A stretch of DNA of 64,000 nt from Palsa-504 sp963742795 (lineage in GTDB: Bacteria; Actinomycetota; Actinomycetes; Streptosporangiales; Streptosporangiaceae): NCBI GenBank assembly GCA_963742795.1, contig CAVUNL010000013.1, positions 186,001 to 250,000 of the forward strand, written 5' to 3'. The notes below the pieces were generated by a model. That model worked only from the letters and a program-made list of their open reading frames with translations, was not told the DNA's origin and searched no databases. Shown one piece after another: positions 50,944 to 59,575 of the stretch (position 1 is the first letter of the stretch; each line of letters opens with the position of its first letter). The translations under genes were made by a program, and so were the position numbers.

Positions 50944-52581
50944 ATGGTTGATCCGCGTGCGGGGCAGCCCGCTGCCGCCTCAGACCTCGTCGACGTGGCC
51001 AAGCTGGTCACCGCGTACTACGCGGTGCATCCCGACCCCGGTGACGCCGGGCAGCGGGTGTCGTTCGGCACGTCCGGGCACCGCGGGTCGGCGTTCACGG
51101 CTACGTTCAACGAGGACCACATCCTGGCCGCCACGCAGGCCATCTGCGAGTACCGGGCCGCGCACGGGATCGACGGGCCGCTGTACCTGGGCACGGACAC
51201 CCACGCGCTGTCCGAGCCGGCCCAGGTCAGCGCGCTGGAGGTGCTGGCCGCCAACGGGGTGCAGGTCCTGGTCGACGCGCGCGGCGGGTACACGCCGACC
51301 CCGGCCGTGTCCCGGGCCATCCTGGCCCACAACGCGGGCGGGTCCGGGCCGCGGGCGGACGGGATCGTGGTCACGCCGTCGCACAACCCGCCGCCGGACG
51401 GCGGGTTCAAGTACAACCCGCCCGACGGCGGGCCGGCCGGCACCGACATCACCAGGGAAATCCAGGACCGGGCCAACGAACTGCTCGCCGACGGGCTGAA
51501 GGCCGTGCGCCGGGTGCCGTACGCCCGGGCCGTCGCGGCCGGCACCACCGGGACGTACGACTTCCTGGGCGGCTACGTGTCGGCCCTGCCCCAGGTGGTG
51601 GACCTGCCCGCGATCAGGGCGGCCGGGGTGCGGATCGGCGCCGACCCGCTGGGCGGGGCCAGCGTGGCCTACTGGGGCGAGATCGGCGGCTTCTACGACC
51701 TGGGCCTGACGGTGGTCAACCCGGACGTGGACCCGACGTTCCGGTTCATGACGCTGGACTGGGACGGCAAGATCCGGATGGACTGCTCGTCGCCGTACGC
51801 CATGGCCAGCCTGATCGCCCGCCAGCACGAGTTCACCGTCGCGACCGGGAACGACACCGACGCCGACCGGCACGGCATCGTCACCCCCGACGGCGGGCTG
51901 ATGAACCCCAACCACTACCTGGCGGTGGCCATCGACTACCTGTACCAGGTCCGGGACGGCTGGCCGGAAGCGGCCGCGGTCGGGAAGACGCTGGTCAGCT
52001 CGTCGATGATCGACCGGGTCACCGAGGGCCTGGGTCGGGTGCTGCTGGAGGTGCCGGTCGGGTTCAAGTGGTTCGTGCCCGGACTGCTGGACGGGTCGGT
52101 GGCGTTCGGCGGCGAGGAGAGCGCCGGGGCGTCGTTCCTGCAGCGCGACGGGTCGGTGTGGACGACGGACAAGGACGGGATCATCATGGCCCTGCTGGCC
52201 GCCGAGATCACCGCCGTGACCGGGTACTCCCCGTCCGAGCAGTACCAGGACCTGACCGAACGCTACGGGAACCCGGTCTACGCCCGGATCGACACCGCGG
52301 CGACCAGGGAGCAGAAGGCCGCGCTGGCCCGGCTGTCGCCCGACCAGGTGTCGGCCCGCGAGCTCGCGGGCGAGCCGATCACCGCGGCGCTGACCACCGC
52401 GCCCGGCAACGGGGCGCCGATCGGCGGGCTCAAGGTGGTGGCCGCGTCGGGCTGGTTCGCGGCCCGGCCGTCGGGCACCGAGGACGTCTACAAGCTGTAC
52501 GCCGAGTCGTTCCGCGGGCCCGAGCACCTGGCCGCCATCCAGGACCAGGCCCGGGAGATCATCGCCGCCGCCATCGGGTGA
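50944..52581 (+). CDS. pgm: Phosphoglucomutase (alpha-D-glucose phosphate-specific)
   Basis: A 545-residue enzyme, matching the Pgm length of 546 in E. coli. It has SFGTSGHRGSAF, the active-site Ser in VVTPSHNPPPDGGFKYNPPDGGPA, the metal-binding GNDTDADRHG, the substrate loop GGEESAGASF, and the phosphate-binding RPSGTEDVYKLY. It interconverts glucose 1- and 6-phosphate, linking glycogen and trehalose metabolism with glycolysis. It is convergent with the GH13 glucosidase gene, six bases apart. ATG 50944 has a modest AGGATG site. Confidence 0.95.
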   Translation: MVDPRAGQPAAASDLVDVAKLVTAYYAVHPDPGDAGQRVSFGTSGHRGSAFTATFNEDHILAATQAICEYRAAHGIDGPLYLGTDTHALSEPAQVSALEVLAANGVQVLVDARGGYTPTPAVSRAILAHNAGGSGPRADGIVVTPSHNPPPDGGFKYNPPDGGPAGTDITREIQDRANELLADGLKAVRRVPYARAVAAGTTGTYDFLGGYVSALPQVVDLPAIRAAGVRIGADPLGGASVAYWGEIGGFYDLGLTVVNPDVDPTFRFMTLDWDGKIRMDCSSPYAMASLIARQHEFTVATGNDTDADRHGIVTPDGGLMNPNHYLAVAIDYLYQVRDGWPEAAAVGKTLVSSSMIDRVTEGLGRVLLEVPVGFKWFVPGLLDGSVAFGGEESAGASFLQRDGSVWTTDKDGIIMALLAAEITAVTGYSPSEQYQDLTERYGNPVYARIDTAATREQKAALARLSPDQVSARELAGEPITAALTTAPGNGAPIGGLKVVAASGWFAARPSGTEDVYKLYAESFRGPEHLAAIQDQAREIIAAAIG

Positions 52582-52587
52582 GCCGTC

Positions 52588-54324
52588 CTACTTGGTGCGG
52601 CGCCAGATGACCGATTCCCAGGCGCGGAGCTTCAGGTCGGGCGGCGGCTGGAGCGGGTCCTGGCCGGGCAGGTTGGTCAGGACGACGCCGGCGCCGGCCC
52701 ACTCGGGGTCCAGGGGCAGGGCGGCGGCGGTCACGTCGCCGGAGAAGTTCGCCGCGACCAGCAGTTCGGTGTCCGGGCCGCGGCGCAGGAAGGCCCAGAT
52801 CGCGGGGTGGTCCGGCAGCAGCAGCTCGAACTCGCCGTCGGTGATCACCGGGTCGCTGTGGCGGAGCTCGATGAGCTTGCGGTAGTGCTCGAACACCGAG
52901 CCTGGCTGGCCGACCTCGGCGGCCGCGTTGACCTCGGGGTAGTCCGGGTTGACCGCGATCCAGGGGGTGCCGGTGGTGAAGCCGGCGTGGGGCGAGGCGT
53001 CCCACTGGACCGGGGTGCGGGCCTGGTCCCGGCTCATCTTCAGCATGGCCGCCAGCAGCGCGGCCAGGTCGACGTCGCCGCGCGCGGCCGCCTGTGCGTA
53101 GTAGTTGAGCGTCTCGATGTCCCGGAAGTCGCCGATCGCGGCGAACGGCGCGTTGGCCATGCCCAGCTCTTCGCCCTGGTACACGTACGGGGTGCCCTGG
53201 TGCAGGTGCAGGACGGTGGCGAGCGTCTTGGCCGAGGCCACCCGGTGGGCGCCGTCGTCACCGAACCGCGACACCGCACGGGGCTGGTCGTGGTTGCCCC
53301 AGTACAGCGAGTTCCAGCCGCGCCCGGCCAGGCCCGCCTGCCAGGCGGCCAGCGACGCCTTCAGGTCGGGAAGGTGGAGCGGGCGCAGGTGGAACTTGTC
53401 CGCGCCGATGTCCAGCTGGACGTGCTCGAACTGGAACACCATGTCGAGCTCGTGACGTCCGGGCTCGGTGAACAGGAGGGCCTGGGGGATGGTGACGCCC
53501 GGCATCTCGCCCACGGTGAGCACGTGCGCGCCGCCCGTGGTGGGGACGGCTGTGTTGCGCCCGGCGAACACCTCGCGGTACATCTCCTGGAGGAACTCGT
53601 GGTTGCGCGGGCCGCAGCTGAAGTACTGGTCGCCACGTCCGTACATCGACCCGGGCCGGGGCACGGCGTCTGGCAGCGACGTGTCCTTGCTGATCATGTT
53701 GATCACGTCCATCCGGAACCCGTCCACGCCCCGGTCCAGCCACCACCGCATCATGGCGTAGATCGCCTGGCGGACGTCGGGGTTCTCCCAGTTCAGGTCG
53801 GGCTGCTTGCGGGAGAAGATGTGCAGGTAGTACTGGCCGGTGTGCTCGTCCCAGCTCCAGACCGGGCCGGAGAAGAGGGACTCCCAGTTAGTGGGTTCGG
53901 CGCCGGGGGTGCCCGGCGTGGTGCCGGGGCGGGGGTCGCGCCACCAGTACCAGTCCCGCTTGGGGTTGTCGCGGCTGGAGCGGGATTCGGTGAACCAGGG
54001 GTGTTCGTCGGAGGTGTGGTTGACCACCAGGTCCATGACCAGCCGCATGCCGCGGGCGTGCAGCTCCGCGATCAGCTCGTCCAGGTCGGCGAGCGTGCCG
54101 AACAGCGGGTCGACGTCGGTGTAGTCGCTGATGTCGTAGCCGTTGTCGTCCATCGGCGACCGGTAGACCGGGGACAGCCACACCACGTCCACGCCCAGGC
54201 GCCGCAGGTGGTCCAGGTGGGCCAGCACGCCGCGCAGGTCACCGACGCCGTCCCCGGTCGAGTCGGCGAAGCTGCGCGGGTACACCTGGTAGACGACCCA
54301 CTGCCGCCACTGGTCGTTCGGCAT
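52588..54324 (-). CDS. GH13 alpha-glucosidase (oligo-1,6-glucosidase type)
   Basis: A 578-residue TIM-barrel enzyme. GH13 regions are visible: WVVYQVYPRSFADSTGDGVGDL, DLVVNHTSDEHPWF, GFRMDVINMISKD with the nucleophile Asp, VGEMPG with the acid/base Glu, and YWGNHDQPRAVSRFGDD. They match the alpha-glucosidase/oligo-1,6-glucosidase subfamily that attacks short alpha-glucans, maltose, isomaltose or sucrose. No signal peptide, so it acts inside the cell. Its neighbour pgm would take the phosphorylated products. Confidence 0.93.
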   Translation of the reverse strand: MPNDQWRQWVVYQVYPRSFADSTGDGVGDLRGVLAHLDHLRRLGVDVVWLSPVYRSPMDDNGYDISDYTDVDPLFGTLADLDELIAELHARGMRLVMDLVVNHTSDEHPWFTESRSSRDNPKRDWYWWRDPRPGTTPGTPGAEPTNWESLFSGPVWSWDEHTGQYYLHIFSRKQPDLNWENPDVRQAIYAMMRWWLDRGVDGFRMDVINMISKDTSLPDAVPRPGSMYGRGDQYFSCGPRNHEFLQEMYREVFAGRNTAVPTTGGAHVLTVGEMPGVTIPQALLFTEPGRHELDMVFQFEHVQLDIGADKFHLRPLHLPDLKASLAAWQAGLAGRGWNSLYWGNHDQPRAVSRFGDDGAHRVASAKTLATVLHLHQGTPYVYQGEELGMANAPFAAIGDFRDIETLNYYAQAAARGDVDLAALLAAMLKMSRDQARTPVQWDASPHAGFTTGTPWIAVNPDYPEVNAAAEVGQPGSVFEHYRKLIELRHSDPVITDGEFELLLPDHPAIWAFLRRGPDTELLVAANFSGDVTAAALPLDPEWAGAGVVLTNLPGQDPLQPPPDLKLRAWESVIWRRTK

Positions 54325-54330
54325 GGCGGC

Positions 54331-55101
54331 CTACAGGCCCATGTCGCCGAGTTCCTTGTACAGGTCGGCGCGGGGATGGCCCTGGCCGACCTGCAGTTCC
54401 TGGCCTGTTTTGCCGGCCTTGTCCGGCGCGGCCGGGGGCTGCGTCCGGCTCCTGACCTGCGGGCCGCGCCGGGTGCGGAAGATCCAGCCGCAGGCCAGCC
54501 CGCCGACCAGCCCGCCCAGGTGACCGATCCAGCTCACGCCCGGGGTGCCCGGGACGGCCACGGTCAGGATGTAGGCATAGGACAGGGCGATGACCACCGC
54601 GGCCAGCGCGTCGATCAGGTTCCGGTCGATCAGCCCGCGGGCCAGGACGTAGCCGAAGTAGCCGAAGATCAGGCCGCTGGCCCCGACGGTGACCTGGCCG
54701 TTGCCCTGGAACAGCCAGACCGCCAGGCCGCTGGTGATGGCCACGATCAAGGTCACGCCGAGGAACTTGACCACGCCGCGGTAGGCGGCGAGCAGGCCGA
54801 ATACGAACAGCGGCCCGGAGTTGCCCTCGATGTGGTCCCAGTTGAAGTGCAGGAACGGGGCGGTGAAGATGTCGCCCAGGTGCCCGAGGCTGCGCGGCAG
54901 GATGCCGTAGCTGCCGTCGAGATGGTAGTGGTCGGCCCAGTTCGCGATCTGCAGGATCCAGATCAGCATGATGAACCCGACCATCAAGAAGAAGGCCTTC
55001 CGGGCCTCGTCGACGTCGATCTCGGCCGCCCGGCGGCGGTGGCCGCCGGTCCCGGCCTGCGGAGCCGTTCCGAAGTTCCCGGTGCCGGGCTGGTTCGTCA
55101 T
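54331..55101 (-). CDS. Rhomboid family intramembrane serine protease
   Basis: A 256-residue protein with six hydrophobic helices. The catalytic Ser motif is VGASGLIFGYFGY (GxSG), the catalytic His is in WIGHLGGLVGG, and the conserved HFNWDHIEGNSGPL provides the oxyanion-side His and Asn. The C-terminal tail is soluble and Pro/Lys-rich. The family cleaves membrane proteins within the bilayer. It ends six bases before the GH13 start on the same strand; any coupling is unclear. Confidence 0.92.
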   Translation of the reverse strand: MTNQPGTGNFGTAPQAGTGGHRRRAAEIDVDEARKAFFLMVGFIMLIWILQIANWADHYHLDGSYGILPRSLGHLGDIFTAPFLHFNWDHIEGNSGPLFVFGLLAAYRGVVKFLGVTLIVAITSGLAVWLFQGNGQVTVGASGLIFGYFGYVLARGLIDRNLIDALAAVVIALSYAYILTVAVPGTPGVSWIGHLGGLVGGLACGWIFRTRRGPQVRSRTQPPAAPDKAGKTGQELQVGQGHPRADLYKELGDMGL

Positions 55102-55285
55102 GCTCCCATTGTGGACCAGCTTTCCTGTGGCGGGGCTGGTCTGCCGGTCCGAGTTCGCTGGCTGAATGTCGCCGGGCGGGCTCTAGGTCCGAACGCTGAC
55201 CTGCGTGCACCCGCGGTGAGCCGGACGTACCCTTACCTCAGTGGCATCATGACGCGCAGCCAACGCTCAGCTGGCGGCGGCGTGA

Positions 55286-56317
55286 ATGGTTGCGGAGGTG
55301 GCCGTGGCTGCTGTGGTGTTCGGTCCGGATCGGGTGCCTCGCCGCTCCCGTCGCTCCTCTGGCACCACGGCCCTGGTGCTCGGGGCGGGCGGCGTGCTCG
55401 GCGCGGCCTGGATGACCGGCGCCCTGGTCCGCCTGGCCGAGCGGCTGCCCGGCCCGGTCAGCGACGTCGACCTGGTGGTCGGGACCAGCGCGGGCAGCGT
55501 GCTGGCCGCGGCCCTGCGCTGCCGCGCGCCGTTCGAGGAGATCGCCGCCTGGCAGCGCGGCCAGGCCACCGGCCTGCTGACCGAATCGGTCGCGCTGGCT
55601 GCCCAGGACGGGCCGCTGCCGCCGCTGCCCCGGATGCGTCTCGGTTCGGTCCCCCTGGCCTGTGCAGCCCTGCTCACCCCGCACCGGGTGCCGCCGTGGG
55701 TGGCCGCCAGCGCCTGGCTGCCGTACGGCCGCGGCCGGCACACCACGCTGCGCTCCCTGATCACCGGGCTGCAATACCGCGCCGGACCGTCCGGCTGGGT
55801 CGACCAGCCGACGTGGATCGCGGCGGTGGACTACGACACCGGGCAGCGCGTGCTGTTCGGCCGGGACGGCGCCCCGGCGGCGCCGCTGCCCGACGCCGTG
55901 GTCGCGTCCTGCTCCATTCCCGGCTGGTACGAGCCGGCCGTCATCGGCGGCCGGCGCTACGTCGACGGCGGCGTCCGGTCCATGACCTCGCTGGACGTGC
56001 TGGCCGGCACGGACATCCAGGACGTCTACGTGCTCGCCCCGCTGGCCAGCACCGAGACCGACCATCCGCTCCAGCCGCACCTGCGGATGGAGCGCCGGCT
56101 CCGGCAGGTCCTCACCCACGCCGTGGTCCGGCAGGCCAGGGCGCTGGCCGCGCGGGGCAAGCGGGTGACCGTGCTGACGCCGGGCCCGCGGGACCTGGCC
56201 GCGATGGGGATCAACCTGATGGACCCCCGGCGCAGGCAGGCGGTCATGGAGCTGTCCTTCCGGACCTCGGCCGAGGCGCTGGCCGCGCTGGACCGCGCCG
56301 CCCCGCGGGCGGCGTGA
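55286..56317 (+). CDS. Patatin-like phospholipase family protein
   Basis: A 343-residue alpha/beta protein. LVLGAGGVLGAAWMTGAL forms the oxyanion hole, VVGTSAGSVLAAAL carries the nucleophile Ser in GxSxG, and YVDGGVRS carries the catalytic Asp (DGG). The C-terminal part is helical with VTVLTPGPRDLAAMG. Such proteins hydrolyse acyl chains from lipids. ATG 55286 has weak ribosome support, and GTG codons 12 and 18 bases later are possible starts. Convergent with the OsmC gene. Confidence 0.9.
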   Translation: MVAEVAVAAVVFGPDRVPRRSRRSSGTTALVLGAGGVLGAAWMTGALVRLAERLPGPVSDVDLVVGTSAGSVLAAALRCRAPFEEIAAWQRGQATGLLTESVALAAQDGPLPPLPRMRLGSVPLACAALLTPHRVPPWVAASAWLPYGRGRHTTLRSLITGLQYRAGPSGWVDQPTWIAAVDYDTGQRVLFGRDGAPAAPLPDAVVASCSIPGWYEPAVIGGRRYVDGGVRSMTSLDVLAGTDIQDVYVLAPLASTETDHPLQPHLRMERRLRQVLTHAVVRQARALAARGKRVTVLTPGPRDLAAMGINLMDPRRRQAVMELSFRTSAEALAALDRAAPRAA

Positions 56318-56325
56318 TCTGGCGG

Positions 56326-56766
56326 TTAGTGCTCGAGCGCGGCGTCGAGGGTGATGTCCACCCCGGTGAGCGCCTTGCTGACCGGGCAGCTGGCCTTGGC
56401 GTCCTGCGCCACCTTGGCGAACTGGGCGTCGTCCAGGCCCTCGACCTCACCGCGGACGGTGAGCTTGATGCCGGTCAGCCGGAACCCGCCCGCCGGGTCG
56501 GGCCCGAGGGTTACGTCGGCCTGCACGTCGAGCGCCTGCGGGGTGCCGCCCGCCTGGCCGATCAGCGCGGACAGCTGCATTGCGTAGCACGAGGAGTGGG
56601 CCGCGGCGATGAGCTCCTCGGGGCTGGTGTAGCCGCCGGCGTCTTCGGCGGCCCGCCGCGGGAACGACACCTCATAGGTGGCGAGCTTGGAGCTCGTCAA
56701 CTCGACCAGGCCCTTGCCCTGCTCCAGGGTCCCGGTCCAGGCGGTACGTGCGGTGCGGGTGGGCAT
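56326..56766 (-). CDS. OsmC-family organic hydroperoxide reductase
   Basis: A 146-residue protein with the two peroxidatic cysteines in the expected contexts: LIAAAHSSCYAMQLSA and QDAKASCPVSKALTG. The N-terminal RTAWTGTLEQGKGLVEL is typical of OsmC rather than Ohr. It reduces organic hydroperoxides and protects against oxidative stress. ATG with AGGAGA upstream. Confidence 0.92.
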   Translation of the reverse strand: MPTRTARTAWTGTLEQGKGLVELTSSKLATYEVSFPRRAAEDAGGYTSPEELIAAAHSSCYAMQLSALIGQAGGTPQALDVQADVTLGPDPAGGFRLTGIKLTVRGEVEGLDDAQFAKVAQDAKASCPVSKALTGVDITLDAALEH

Positions 56767-56902
56767 CGGCTCTCCTCATCGTCGTCGGCTCGGAGCCTCG
56801 CGTGCTTACGTGGGCCCAAGTTACTCCAGGCCATACCCGGGAGCGTGACCCGGGCTGACGACGGCTTTAATCGCTGGCTTACGCGTCCGGGGCTGACCTA
56901 CC

Positions 56903-57646
56903 GTGGTGCGCGTGCTGAGCCGGGGGCAGGTTGAAGAGTTCGCCGAGCGCGGTTTCCTGGTGCTGCCGGGGGTGGTGCCGCGGGAGGTGGTGGAGGCCGC
57001 GGCGCGGGCCATCGACCGGCTGATCGAGTGCGAGCCGCCCGGGGCCGACGTGCGGGGACCGTTTAACTACTTTCCCGAGGCGGCGCGGGCGCCGGAACTG
57101 GCCGCGCTGCTGACGGGGAGCCCGGCGTTCGGGCTGGCCGAGGCGCTGACCGGGCCCGGGACGCTGGTAGCGCCGTGGCAGGTGCAGGTGGCGCTGAACA
57201 TCCCGCCGTTCCCGCACCGGCCTGGCATGCACCACATCGACGGGTTCCCGCCGGAGCCGGACGGGCGGCCCGGGACGTTCACCATGCTGGCCGGGGTGCT
57301 GATGTCCGGTCAGCGCGGCCCGGACGCCGGGAACCTGTGGGTGTGGCCCGGCACCCACCTGACCCACGCGGCGTACTTCCGCGAGCACGGACCGGACGCG
57401 TTCTTCGCCGCGGGCGGGTATCCCCCGATCCGGCGGCCCGGACCGGAGCAGGTCACGGGCGAACCGGGCGACCTGCTGCTCGCGCACTACCTGCTGGGCC
57501 ACAACATCGGCGGGAATACCTCGCCCGCGGTCCGGCGTGCGGTCTACTACCGGATCAAGCGGGCCGGGCACGATCCGCGGTGGCGGGAGTTCCTGACCGA
57601 TCCCTGGCTGGACTACGACCAGGTCCGGGCGCTGGCGGCGTCCTGA
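56903..57646 (+). CDS. Phytanoyl-CoA dioxygenase (PhyH) family protein
   Basis: A 247-residue Fe(II)/2-oxoglutarate-type oxygenase. The N-terminus QVEEFAERGFLVLPGVV is characteristic. The metal site is HHIDGF (HxD) with a distal His in YLLGHNIGGNTSP. The 2-oxoglutarate-binding Arg follows in VRRAVYYRI. The substrate is unknown; members hydroxylate lipids or small natural products. GTG 56903 is used; a GTG directly after is possible. No biosynthetic cluster surrounds it. Confidence 0.88.
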   Translation: MVRVLSRGQVEEFAERGFLVLPGVVPREVVEAAARAIDRLIECEPPGADVRGPFNYFPEAARAPELAALLTGSPAFGLAEALTGPGTLVAPWQVQVALNIPPFPHRPGMHHIDGFPPEPDGRPGTFTMLAGVLMSGQRGPDAGNLWVWPGTHLTHAAYFREHGPDAFFAAGGYPPIRRPGPEQVTGEPGDLLLAHYLLGHNIGGNTSPAVRRAVYYRIKRAGHDPRWREFLTDPWLDYDQVRALAAS

Positions 57647-57685
57647 TCCTTGCGTCCTCGCGGCGGGCGGGAAGATACTGGAGGC

Positions 57686-57719
57686 AGAATTAGTTGCTTG
57701 CTATTAAGCAACTAATTCT
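57686..57719. promoter_or_regulatory. Inverted-repeat operator upstream of efflux pump
   Basis: AGAATTAGTTGCTT (57686-57699) and its exact complement (57706-57719) flank a 6-base spacer. The AT-rich core is TAGTTGCTT-N6-AAGCAACTA, which has the form of a MarR- or TetR-type operator. It ends 17 bases before the GTG of the DHA2 pump. No regulator gene is adjacent. Confidence 0.85.
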
Positions 57720-57736
57720 CTGCCCGAAGGAGTGCT

Positions 57737-59575
57737 GTGTCGTCCGCTTCCGCCTCGCGACCCGTGATGCCCGCTAGCCGGCCGGGGCCTGCCCTGGGTT
57801 CGGGGCCCGGGTCGCGCTACAAGTGGATCGCGTTGTCCAACACGACGCTCGGCGTGCTGATGGCCACGGTCAACTCCTCGATCATGCTGATCGCGCTGCC
57901 GGACATCTTCCGCGGCATCGGGGTCAACCCGCTCCAGCCGGGCAACACCACCCTGCTGCTGTGGCTGCTCATGGGGTATCTGGTGGTCACCGCGGTGCTG
58001 GTGGTTAGCTTCGGGCGCCTGGGCGACATGTTCGGCCGGGTCCGGATGTTCAACCTGGGGTTCGCGATCTTCGCCCTGTTCTCGGTGCTGCTCTCGCTGA
58101 CCTGGCTGCACGGCACCGCCGCCGCCTGGTGGCTGATCGGGATGCGGATCTTGCAGGGCGTCGGCGGGGCCATGCTGCTAGCCAACTCCAGCGCGATCTT
58201 GACCGACGCGTTCCCGGCCGGCGAGCGCGGGCTGGCGCTGGGGCTGAACCAGGTGGCCGGGATCGCGGGCTCGTTCATCGGCCTGGTGCTGGGCGGCGTG
58301 CTCGGCCCGCTCAGCTGGCGCTACGTCTTCCTGGTTTCGGTCCCGTTCGGGGTGCTCGGGACCGTCTGGTCGTACCTGAAGCTGCGTGAGCTCGGGGTCC
58401 GGCGGCCTGCCTCACTGGACTGGTGGGGCAACGTGACCTTCGCCGCGGGCCTGATCGCGGTGCTGGTCGGGATCACCTACGGCATCCAGCCCTACGGCGG
58501 GCACACGATGGGCTGGACCAGTCCGCTGGTGCTGACGCTGATCTTCGGCGGCCTAGCCGTGCTGGCCCTGTTCTGCGTGATCGAGACGCGGGTGGCCGAG
58601 CCGATGTTCCATCTTGCGCTGTTCAGGATCCGGCCGTTCACCGCGGGCAACCTGGCCAGCCTGCTTTCCGGCCTGGGCCGCGGCGGCCTGATGTTCATCC
58701 TGATCATCTGGCTGCAGGGCATCTACCTGCCGATCCACGGCTATAGCTTCGAGCGGACCCCGCTGTGGGCCGGAATCGCCATGCTCCCGCTGACCGTCGG
58801 CTTCCTCATCGCCGGGCCCGCGTCCGGCTGGCTGTCCGACCGGTTCGGGGCCCGGCCCTTCGCCACCGGCGGCATGGTGGTCGCCGCGGCCTCGTTCGGC
58901 CTGCTCGAGCTGCTGCCCGTGGACTTCGCCTACTGGGAGTTCGCACTGATCCTGCTGATGAACGGCATCGGCATGGGCCTGTTCGCCTCGCCCAACCGGG
59001 CCGGGATCATGAACAGCCTGCCTCCCGAGCGGCGCGGGGTCGGCGCGGGCATGAGCGCCACCTTCCAGAACTCGGCCATGGTCCTGTCCATCGGCATCTT
59101 CTTCACGCTGATCATCCTGGGCCTGGCCTCGTCGCTGCCCGCGACGCTCAACCACGGCCTGGTGGCCCAGGGCGTGCCGTCGGCCGCCGCGGCCAAGCTG
59201 GCCGCGCTGCCGCCGGTCTCGATCATGTTCGCCGCGCTGCTCGGCTACAACCCGATCCAGACGCTGCTCGGCTCCACCCTGGCCAAGCTGCCCGCCAGCC
59301 ACGCCGCCTTCCTCACTGGGCACACGTTCTTCCCGTCGCTGATCTCGGGACCGTTCCAGCACGGCCTGGACATCGCGTTCGACTTCGCCATCGTGGCGTG
59401 CCTGGTCGCAGCCGTGGCCTCGCTGCTGCGGGGTCGCAGGTACGTGCACGACGAGCAGGCGGTTGTCGCCGTGGCTGAGGTGGAGTCAGGCGACGACCTG
59501 GAAGGTCGCGAGGCTGGAGTCGGCCGCGTAGGCGATCCGGCCCCCGTCGGCAGCGACCTCGCGCAGCGCCGCTAG
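57737..59575 (+). CDS. MFS efflux transporter, DHA2 (EmrB/QacA) family
   Basis: A 612-residue protein with 14 predicted helices; GTG 57737 follows AAGGAG at six bases. It has IALPDIFRG with the early motif, GRLGDMFGRVRMFNLG (motif A), and RILQGVGGAMLLANSSAILTDAFP (motif C-like region). It is a proton-driven drug exporter, controlled by the inverted repeat just upstream. The last 30 residues (after VVAVAEVESG) are antisense to the decarboxylase gene's end, so its own stop was probably lost or moved. About 90 bases of convergent overlap result. Confidence 0.92.
   Translation: MSSASASRPVMPASRPGPALGSGPGSRYKWIALSNTTLGVLMATVNSSIMLIALPDIFRGIGVNPLQPGNTTLLLWLLMGYLVVTAVLVVSFGRLGDMFGRVRMFNLGFAIFALFSVLLSLTWLHGTAAAWWLIGMRILQGVGGAMLLANSSAILTDAFPAGERGLALGLNQVAGIAGSFIGLVLGGVLGPLSWRYVFLVSVPFGVLGTVWSYLKLRELGVRRPASLDWWGNVTFAAGLIAVLVGITYGIQPYGGHTMGWTSPLVLTLIFGGLAVLALFCVIETRVAEPMFHLALFRIRPFTAGNLASLLSGLGRGGLMFILIIWLQGIYLPIHGYSFERTPLWAGIAMLPLTVGFLIAGPASGWLSDRFGARPFATGGMVVAAASFGLLELLPVDFAYWEFALILLMNGIGMGLFASPNRAGIMNSLPPERRGVGAGMSATFQNSAMVLSIGIFFTLIILGLASSLPATLNHGLVAQGVPSAAAAKLAALPPVSIMFAALLGYNPIQTLLGSTLAKLPASHAAFLTGHTFFPSLISGPFQHGLDIAFDFAIVACLVAAVASLLRGRRYVHDEQAVVAVAEVESGDDLEGREAGVGRVGDPAPVGSDLAQRR

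Noticed and set aside
52807..56934. 1375-codon plus-strand frame
   Set aside because: Covers the GH13, rhomboid and OsmC genes in antisense and the patatin gene out of frame; no protein-like motif.
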